Positions 56,490 through 64,000 of a DNA stretch of 64,000 nucleotides are shown here, one piece after another. The stretch lies in contig OY997596.1 in assembly GCA_963921825.1 (NCBI GenBank), positions 8,871,001-8,935,000 of the forward strand. Direction: 5' to 3'. Under the pieces are notes generated by a model. It was not told the DNA's origin. It searched no databases and worked only from the letters and a program-made list of their open reading frames with translations. Source of the stretch: Erodium maritimum (taxonomy: Eukaryota; Streptophyta; Magnoliopsida; Geraniales; Geraniaceae). The number at the start of each line of letters is the position of its first letter. Within the stretch, counting starts at the first letter, position 1. The position numbers were made by a program, and so were the translations under genes.

Positions 56490-58398
56490 ATGGCCAAACC
56501 TCCCGACCCCTCCCCTCCCAAACTCCCTTCTTGCTCCTCTCCGATCCCTCCTTCCTCCTCAAGCATTTTTGTCTGCAACCTCCCTCTCGATTTCACCCTA
56601 GACCAGCTCTTCACTCTCTTTTCTCCTTATGGCCCGGTCAACCGAGCCTACCTTCCATCCAAGCTCACCTCTTCCGGGAAGAGGTTTGGTTTCATCTTCT
56701 TCCCAAGCTTTGTTTCTGCCTCCTCGTCTGTTAAGGCGATGCACCGTGCTTATGTAGGTTCGGAGAGGCTGATTGTCGACTTCTCTCGCGGCCCCTCTCG
56801 GAGTTCTGCCCGGAAGCCTGTTCTCCCTTCTTCTGTTCCTTCAGCAGCCCAGCTTTCGTTCAGGGATGTTGTTTCTGGTATCAGGTCGACAACTCCTTTC
56901 TCCCCTGCAACTTCGTCCTCCCTCTCTTGCCCAAGGGCTCCCAATCCTCTTTGGGCGGACTTGCTCACCCGCAGTGTCATCGGAATTACTTCCCCCGATC
57001 GGAGCATCGTCTCAATCTGTGCCGAGCTTCCCTTGCCTTTGGGTCCTCGCCTTCTACTGAAGGACCTGGGAGTAGGCGTCTTTCTCGTCTCGTTCCCAGA
57101 TGCCTCGTCCTTCTGCGCCTCAAAGGATGGAAACTGGGCCGAGCTCCAGGGAACCTTTAGTAGTTTCTTCACCGGAGTCTCCTCTGTTTCCGGCGGTGGC
57201 TGTTTTCGTTGGGTCTTAATTACCGGAATCCCCATCTTTGGTTGGTTTGAGGCCTCCATTCACAACATCGCAGCTTCTGTTGGGATTCCAGTTGTTATTC
57301 ATCCCTGCCCGGTTTCACAAAGTCGTTTGGATTCTGCGTTTGTTCTCATCCACTCTCAGGTTTTGGATCCTCTGAGGCTTGAGGTGAAGCTTGAGATTAA
57401 TGGTTCCTTCTTTCAGACTCGAGGTCAAGGAAATTGAGCCGCATCTCATCCCTCCCCTGACTTTCTCTCCGTCCCTGGCCACCTCCGGCGATCCTGAATC
57501 TATCAAAGTAGCGCTGAGCTCCCTCATCCCGGCTTTGGTTCGTCCAGAGCGATGCTGTCCTTCTGACTCCTTGCCGGATCGTTGTTGTCGTAGCAACCCG
57601 AGGGATTTTTCCTCTCTGGAAAAAGGATCAGCAGAGGACGAGTCAGGGGGAGTGGAGAGCAACTCTGGCGCTCAATCTTCTCTTGTCGCCGCCGTCGGAG
57701 CTCTGGATCGGGAGTTGGGAGGGCCTCGTTTTCTGGAAGAAGGTGAATTGGATCTGGGGGACGATGAGCTTGGGGAAAGTTTAGCCGGAGCAACCAAGTC
57801 CGATAGCCCGTCCGGTGATGTTCCCAATCCCCGTGACCGGCGCCTCCCTTCGGTGTTTGGTCCCGGCCTCGACTCCTCGTCTCCGGTGTTGAAGATTCCC
57901 GAGGCGCACTCCACTATCACCCACGTCTCCACTTCATCCCAAGTCACGCGCGTCTCTCTTCCCAAGACCTTTGCTTCTTATCTGATTAATTCTGCAAGGC
58001 TTGGGCCTCTTGGGCAGCCCACTCCTTCATCTGGAAAAGCCTCATCTGTTAGGGAATTTGGGACTCTTGGTCACCCCACTCCTTCATCTGGACAGGTCTC
58101 ATCTGTTAAGATTTTTGGGCCTCTATTATAGCCCTCAGTTCTAACAGGCCCGAGAACTACCCCTTCGGAGGCCCTCGACCCACCTCAGATGGATTCTTCA
58201 CCTCCTGCTACTTGGCAGGAGCCTACCTCATTCTCGTCTTTCATCGCCGAGCTCCATTCTCCTGCCTTGGACCCCGATTCGCTTCTTACTCGGCCTAAGA
58301 GGAAAAATAAGCGGGTTCAGAAAAGTTGTCGTATGCTTTCAAAAGCTTTTAACGACGTCGGCCCCATCCGCAAGAAGTCTGAAGCTAGGCGAGCTTAG
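56490..58398 (+). pseudogene. RRM-containing LINE ORF1 (disrupted)
   Basis: The frame from ATG 56490 (MAKPPDPSPPKLPS) holds one RNA-recognition motif at about residues 27-102: SIFVCNLPLDFTLDQLFTLF is the RNP2 side and GKRFGFIFFPSF the RNP1 side. A DUF4283-unlike middle follows with FGWFEASIHNIAASVGIPV. Near 57400 the reading shifts by one base into 57391-58131 (acidic, Ser/Pro-rich, with a twice-repeated GxLGxPTPSSG block) and, after a TAG, on to 58398 with a basic end (KRKNKRVQK). RRM-type ORF1 proteins are known in some plant L1 lineages such as the BNR group. It bears one frameshift and one stop. Confidence 0.72.
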
Positions 58399-58602
58399 GC
58401 TCTCTGCCATTCTTTGGGTTTCTCATCTTCTTTCAGCGAGTTTGAATCCATCAAATTGTTCGAAGTTGTTGGCTTATTTTCTTTAGTCTCTCCTGTTTTT
58501 CTCTCGTTGTTTCCCTCTTCTTCCCTAGATTGTATTTCTCCTTTGGAGTCTTTTCTTTGGGTTGAATAAAATTGTTTTTTTTTTGCTGATCAAAAAAAAA
58601 TC
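56492..58602 (+). mobile_element. RRM-ORF1 retroposon F with 13-bp TSD
   Basis: The element is flanked by a perfect GTACCTTGATCAT (56479-56491 and 58603-58615) and ends in TTGCTGATC plus A9, a typical plant L1 3' terminus. It is about 2.1 kb and holds only an RRM-containing ORF1-like sequence and a 3' UTR (58399-58602). The left border falls at the ATG of that ORF: the duplication supplies AT and the element G, or the ATG is shared by microhomology. No endonuclease or RT is present. It inserted into element E in opposite orientation. Confidence 0.85.
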
Positions 58603-59689
58603 GTACCTTGATCATCATGAAGTCCCCCCGGCTCATCATGTCCTCGATGTCATCCACCGCCAAGTAGACTCCTAAGCTCCCCCTAACCCAGAATCCCACG
58701 CCTCAATTCCAGGCTACAATCACGAGGTTGGTGACCCGTATCCATACCGAGAAGTGGGTGAAGGCGATGTCCCTAGGTCGCACGTTTTCCCAGAGATCTA
58801 CCAGTACCACCAACGACTATCGTAATGCCCAAGGTTCACATTCTAAGATCCTCGCCCTCTCCTTTCCCGTTCAGAAGAAGAATGCCACTACACCACCCTT
58901 TAAAATGACGTGCCACCCGGTTCAGTATCTGCCACAACTTCAATAGCCAATGAAACACCCAAGGTGTTAGTACACTTCCTGACAACGCGTAAGTAAAGCT
59001 CACGCCCCAACCACACACCTCTATCTATATCTCTAATCCCCACATTTGACGTCCTAGCCCCTCTAAGTCCTCTAGCAATCCATGGACCTTGTCGGTGGTC
59101 TTACATGTCAACCTCCATCAGTCGCCTTGTCTCATCCGCCCTCATTGGCCCGTCTAGCGGGACTTTCAACGGTCTCATGGCTCCTCTAGCCCTCCCCAGA
59201 TTCTACATGGTATCCATCACCTCTGCTCATGGGATTCTAGCCGCCAGATTCAGACAGGACAAGCCATTCGACGTCCGATCCAGGCTCTGTATTGCTGCTT
59301 CCGAGAAGGATGGGAAGAATCGCCCTCCTCCTTGCATCGTAGCCCTAGATGTTAATGGCCCACATGTCTCCAAGCAAGCCCCCTAACTTTTCCACATACA
59401 CATGACTAACGTCTACTTTCGGCTGAGTTCACCACCGCCTTAACGCTTCCCTGTCCAATGCTCGACCCCTCACCATCAATATTGATGTCGTTGTCGTCGA
59501 ATCCTATTGTACCACCGCATCCATTTCTCCAAACCTTAGGAGGTCTTATCCATTGTTAAGAGTGTTTTAGGGTGAGCACAAGAACATACGAATAGAGATA
59601 TTAAATTAGCGAGGGATAAACCAACAAGCAAAGATCATATTTGATAGATTTTTTTGATATTCCCATCGACGTCTAGAAGCAGATTGCTC

Positions 59690-59970
59690 AAGCTCGAAAA
59701 GCTCAAACTGCTCAGCCTGCTCAAAGGAAACCGGTTTTGACTTCGCAAGGTGAATAGTGGGTTATTGACGATGGTTGATTTCTTGGTTGTTTGATTTGGA
59801 TTTGCAATTCTTTATTGAGCATTGACCGTTTAGCTCTTTTTCGAGAATTCTTTTGTAATCGTTGACTTTTGACTTGGTCCTTCTCAAACCAAGTCGGTTT
59901 AGACCTCGTTCTTTCGTAGACTAGGTTTCTTTAATAAAATCTTAAGCTTGTCAAAAGAAAATTATATTTT
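59690..59970 (+). mobile_element. LINE 3' end fragment
   Basis: T-rich sequence ending TTTAATAAAATCTTAAGCTTGTC followed by AAAAGAAAA resembles the 3' UTR and tail of a plant LINE. The preceding 100 bp read LEKLKLLSLLK, without a domain. Borders are approximate. Confidence 0.35.
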
Positions 59971-60059
59971 TATAGATTTTTTAGTATAAAATTTATACCA
60001 AATTTCATATTCTATTATTTTTGTAGGGTAACTAGGGAATATTATATATTAAAAGTGTT

Positions 60060-61550
60060 CATAAGAAAAAAAATTAAAACACTGGAATTGAAATGACATA
60101 ATTGAAAGCGAGTTCCCATAATGGAGGATACTAAAAAAAAGAAAGTAAAGAGCTCAAAGCACCGACCACCTCCGTGAAATGTCTGGAAGGAGATACTACG
60201 GTAGTGTCTGACGACACCAATACAACGAATCCATACTGGAAGCTAGGGGGTAGAGCATACCCATTGTTGGAGAAAAACTAAGGTAGACTGATTACTCCCC
60301 CAGGTTGTCACCGTTCATCGTCCTCCTTGGACTGATAATGGTAGGGCTCTAAAACACGGGATTGATGAGCTCCGAGCAAGTAGGGAAGTACCGTGGTAGT
60401 TCTTGGTGGAACCTCTTCCACCTTACGCCAAGAGGGGCGGTGAAACCGGCCGACCCCCCTCTAGACCACCTCGTACTCATTCGGCGAGGCGAGGGTGCTT
60501 AGAGACCCCCGTTGCCGAGTGTGACGTCCCTTCCAAATGGATGGAGCCGTTATGCCCGGTACACAAAACCATCCGACGCCGGTATGATGTAACGGTTGGC
60601 CCTCCCTCGGCCTGGTGGCGAGTGTGGTCAGGCATGGGTGCTGCAAGAGACCCAGCCCGCTCGCCTGACCTAGTTCGGAATGAGTCCTTTTGAACAGCCC
60701 CTGGTCTCCCTGGGCCATGAGGCCCGCTTCCGAAGGACCCCGACCCAATGACAGCGCCTGGAAGCCCATTGCAGACAGCCAACCAATCGGACCCTGGCCC
60801 ATCGGTAGGTGTTGGAGTCCCATTTCCGTCTGCCCACAAAATGGATCCCTAGCTGGCTCCTTGCCTCGTCGCCGCCAGGTCGTCCTTCCCGATGTTTGAT
60901 CGACAACGTGTCGACCATCTCACAAGGTTCTGGCACTGACAAGGGAGAACCCGCCGGAAGTCGTCCCCCATAGGTTACTAGGACTTCTATATCTAGGTTC
61001 GTCGCTCGTAGTTACTCCACGGCTGCCCGCCCCAATGAAATATCCCCGGAACCCCGAGCCCCTTGTTACGCTGTGATGAAACATGGATCAAGAATACCTC
61101 CGCGCTGGGTGCAAGTTCCCCATATTCTACTCTAGCTACGGTGTCGTGGTCGAGGACCCACTCCGGAGTACGTCGCCCCAGCCCTCGCGACATAACTAGA
61201 AGATGGGCATGGATCCTTCGTCCCCCTTCCCTCTATGGGCCATCGAAAAGTCGTCATCCATCGTCCTGTTGGTGGAGAGGACAATGTTCCAATCCCACAT
61301 CGCCTATCCACCAGAAAACGGTAAGAACGCGTTAGGGGATATTGATGTTGCACGAGACCGTCAGGAGGGAAGTAACGGAGGGGAGAAATCCACCGTACCT
61401 TCTTTCGTTTCCTTGCCACTCGATGTGTGATCGCTGTCGGAATTGTAAGAAAAATGCTACCGTCATAATCGCTTTAAACCTAATTTTCAGAGAGAGAAAA
61501 AAGAGCCGCGTCTTGTTATTATATATTCTATGATTATTCAATACGTAAAA
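60060..61550 (-). mobile_element. Short LINE-like retroposon D (borders approximate)
   Basis: The shared 3' module (60175-60530) is preceded on the minus strand by about 1 kb of G+C-rich DNA with frames such as 60839-60477 and 61419-61132 and no DUF4283, endonuclease or RT. The 5' end near 61430 (HTSSGKETK) parallels element C. No clear duplication or poly(A) remains. Confidence 0.5.
60175..60530 (-). repeat. Shared 3' module, copy 4
   Basis: It matches the other copies through GATAATGGTAGGGCTCTAAA, AAGTAGGGAAGTACC, TCTTGGTGGAACCTCTTCC and GGCGAGGCGAGGGTGCTT. Confidence 0.75.
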
Positions 61551-62990
61551 CCATAAACAATGTATATATAATCACCTTATAACTGAATCATGAAATCTAA
61601 AAGATTTGTGTAGGCCCGCCCATATTATCCTTACTCACTATCAATCTCCAATTAATTATCTAATTAATATAACAAATAAAAAAGTATATTCTAAACAATA
61701 AAAAACAACACTCATACTGTGTGTGATATGCCACTTCTTATCTCAACCATTTTCACGAACTTGTCATGTCTCCTTCAATTCAACTTTCAGAATCCACATA
61801 TGTTGACGGTCTATATTAGGGTAAAGTATAAGTATTTGCGGCTTTTCAAATATTTTGAATATTCTTCTTTTTTTCCCTACTTAGGCCCCATTTTGTGGAC
61901 AAGTCAAATGATACGTCCAGAATAGCATCTAAATTTTTATCCCAACACCCAATTTTTTTTTTTGATAAATCCCAACACCCAATTGTGTAGCATTTGTTAG
62001 TTTTGCATTGCAAAATATTTATTACAAAGTAAGAAAATAAAATTATATGTTAATAGTTTCTAAATTTTAGAAATTCTATGTGGAAATGAAATAAAAATCA
62101 GGTCTATGCCTAAGTTTAAAGTTTAAGCAAGATCAATTCATGACAGAAGTAATAGGTGGTAAAAGAAAGGGGGTAATAGAGATGGAGGCATGTAAAGAAG
62201 AAAAGATGATTATTATGTAAAGGAATATTAATTATAAAAAGTTGTTGATTCTTTTGATTTGGTAGAGAAGGACAGAGGAGGAGGCAGTGATGATTTATGG
62301 TAGTAGCAAGTAAAGAAATTAAAGAGAGGAAATGAAAAGGAAAAGGAAGGAAAAAATTGGTGAGTTTCAATAAAGGGGAGAGCTTGAAGCATCAAGCTTA
62401 TGATGGAATCACACTAAGCCTTGGAGGTATCATTTTGACCATAACTTTCTTTTCTTTTCCTTTACTTTCTTTTCTTTTCTCTTTCACTCACTCCTGCTAG
62501 CATCCATATCTTGTGAGAAATGTGGCAATTAGAGACAAGTTAATGATGAACTATTGGGTAAAGGAAAAGGAGGGAAAAGAGAGGAAGTGGGCTGATTCGA
62601 TTCTCTCATATTGGGAATCGCTTCCATGCAATGACTACGACCATCTTCTCCCTCTCTATGCTTTTCTAAATATGTGTGCGTATACATGCATTCATCTTTT
62701 CTCTTTTTTTCTTGCTTAATACTTGCAAGACCATCCACGATGCTCCATGATTGATAGACGATGGTGCCATTGATATTCATCGACATCGGGTTAAATATAC
62801 ATACAACATGATTGTTACGCAAAGTACGTCTGTCGATTTCAACAATTTGAAAACCGTCAATGATTGCTATTAGTTTTGTATTTTAGAATAATTTTACATA
62901 TGTTAATTTTATCATTTGTTATTGATGAAAGAGATACTTTCATCATCATAATAGTATGATAAATATATGAATAGTTGTTAAATATGTGAC
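61551..62990. other. Intergenic, nothing recognised
   Basis: A+T-rich DNA with short unsupported frames. There are pyrimidine tracts (TTTTCTTTTCC-type) at 62445-62495 and purine tracts at 62155-62350. I saw no gene or transposon end. Confidence 0.5.
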
Positions 62991-64000
62991 TTTTTTAGAT
63001 CAGCAAAAGCATATTTAATACACGCTCGAAGTAAAGAGCAAAGAGTGAAGTACAATGAAAAAACGTTTCGCTTTAATAGAATCCTCAATGAACCACATCA
63101 ACAATCTGATGCATGACATGAAACAAACAAGAACAACACCATTCTAAGGTCATACAAGACCAAAAGACCAATACCTAACCACAAGAACAACAGTAGGCTA
63201 AAACCCAACTAGGGGTGGACATAAATAATATAATGAAACCAAGAAATAACACAAAAACAGAAAAGTTTTAAAAAACTTGATTTTTCCACCATTAAGTATT
63301 TGAAAAAGAAGGTCTGAGAACCCAGATTTACCCACCGTCAAGCGCTAAAAATACAGCAGACACTTACAGCCCAAGGGACCTACTCTCAAATCTGTGCAAG
63401 ATTGATAACATCCTCCATCTCATCAGAACCCCCAAACCCGAACCCGGGATAAAGATTTTGAAACTGCCAGTGACCAACACCACAGCGGCTGAGACCACAT
63501 CGATGGAAATTCACCAGAGCCTATAAATCCGAACTATTAATGTAATAGATTTTCTTAGGCCAAGAGCCTCATGCCCTCGTCGGCGGTCAACACCAAGCCG
63601 GTGATTTCGAGCCACAAACGTGGTCGGGGCACAAAGAAAAGAATCACAAAAGCAGAGCGGTATGGGGGGAGATAAAAATCAGACAAAGATGGAGAGTAGA
63701 TACCGTAGGAGCCACAGAGGGACGAGGTCCAAATCTGAAGTCGAAGCCAAGAAGAAGAGTAGTCGTCCCACCAGCGACAACAACGGTTCAGACCCGCTAC
63801 GATCCTTGTAGAAGAAGCGTGTCCCACGTCGGAGCCAGAGCGCGTCACCGGAATCTAGAGAGGAAGCATGTTCCACTAAGACTTCGAAGGAGCCGCCGCC
63901 GACATCAAGGCTTTGCCAGATCTACGATTAACCTCCCCAAGGGATGAGGTATATCGTCCCACGTCCAGATCTGGTTCGCTCTGACGCCAAAACACACTAG
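62991..64000 (-). mobile_element. Possible LINE 3' portion running off the window
   Basis: A T6 run with AGATCAGCAAAAGC at 62991 reads on the minus strand as GCTTTTGCTGATCT plus A run, the same terminus as element F. Sequence to 64000 is non-coding in its left half and has overlapping minus-strand frames at 63555-63876 without a known domain. The rest of the element would lie beyond the window. Confidence 0.4.

Larger units (their letters stand above)
55870..59540 (-). pseudogene. LINE ORF1 with DUF4283 (element E), split by F
   Basis: Read on the minus strand, 59540-58603 carries the N-terminal and DUF4283 region, with LGVYLAVDDIEDMMSRGDFMM just before the insertion. After removing element F and one duplication the text continues IKVQFDVSIPLQCQIWF and then a remnant of the knuckle region (FRLQSRGHLAKD, about 56480-56300). 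That is the usual order of IGxxLGxxxxVDxD, FMRIRVxIDVxxPL and zinc knuckle. Downstream text to 55870 is a decayed C-terminus. Many stops are present. Outer borders are not fixed. Confidence 0.62.

Noticed and set aside
62500..62800. A microRNA precursor
   Set aside because: No known mature plant microRNA sequence and no convincing extended hairpin was seen by eye.

Overview
This window is nuclear DNA of a flowering plant, most likely a eudicot. Genes are sparse and intron-bearing, splice sites are GT/AG, and intergenic DNA is A+T-rich and filled with nested plant-type transposable elements (Ty3/gypsy LTR elements primed by tRNA-iMet, L1-type LINEs with DUF4283 ORF1 proteins, PIF/Harbinger, Mutator-type MITEs and tRNA-derived SINEs). 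I cannot name the species.

Five host genes are supported. They are the 3' part of an organellar peptide deformylase of the PDF1A type (649-2853, +), an F-box/kelch-like protein (3051-4142, -), an aspartate/glutamate racemase-family protein (18703-20693, +, two coding exons), a CCCH zinc-finger protein with three fingers (21648-23804, -, two exons) and a RanBP2/NZF zinc-finger protein with three fingers (42640-43912, -, two exons). These genes do not form an operon or a common pathway. The PDF1A and racemase genes also lie close together in Arabidopsis as I recall it (At1g15390 and At1g15410), which would make 1-24 kb an old syntenic block that transposons have expanded.

The rest is mobile DNA. 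At 6.2-17.5 kb a dead PIF/Harbinger element (SANT/NAM-type ORF1 and transposase, minus strand) is split by an 8.1-kb LTR retrotransposon with TGACC target duplications. That element carries two nearly identical 2.6-kb LTRs, a PBS, a PPT and an intact gag but no pol, so it is a very young TR-GAG-type non-autonomous element. At 24.7-26.7 kb there is a 5'-truncated LINE. From 29 to 34 kb and again from 51 to 62 kb there are short LINE-like retroposons that carry only an ORF1-type region and a poly(A) or LINE-like 3' end. Four of them share the same ~370-bp 3' module. At 36.6-41.8 kb there is a three-level nest: a Mutator MITE split by a non-coding LINE-like retroposon, itself split by a 2.67-kb solo LTR. 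At 44.4-49.7 kb a decayed LINE reverse transcriptase is split by an inverted solo LTR of the same LTR family. At 55.9-59.5 kb a DUF4283-type ORF1 relic is split by an RRM-ORF1 retroposon with a 13-bp target duplication.

The most unusual theme is the repeated occurrence of LINE-like retroposons without endonuclease or reverse transcriptase (at least A, B, C, D, F and G as labelled below). In A, B, F and the 36.9-kb element, target-site duplications show that the short form is what inserted. This looks like a plant counterpart of mammalian half-LINEs.
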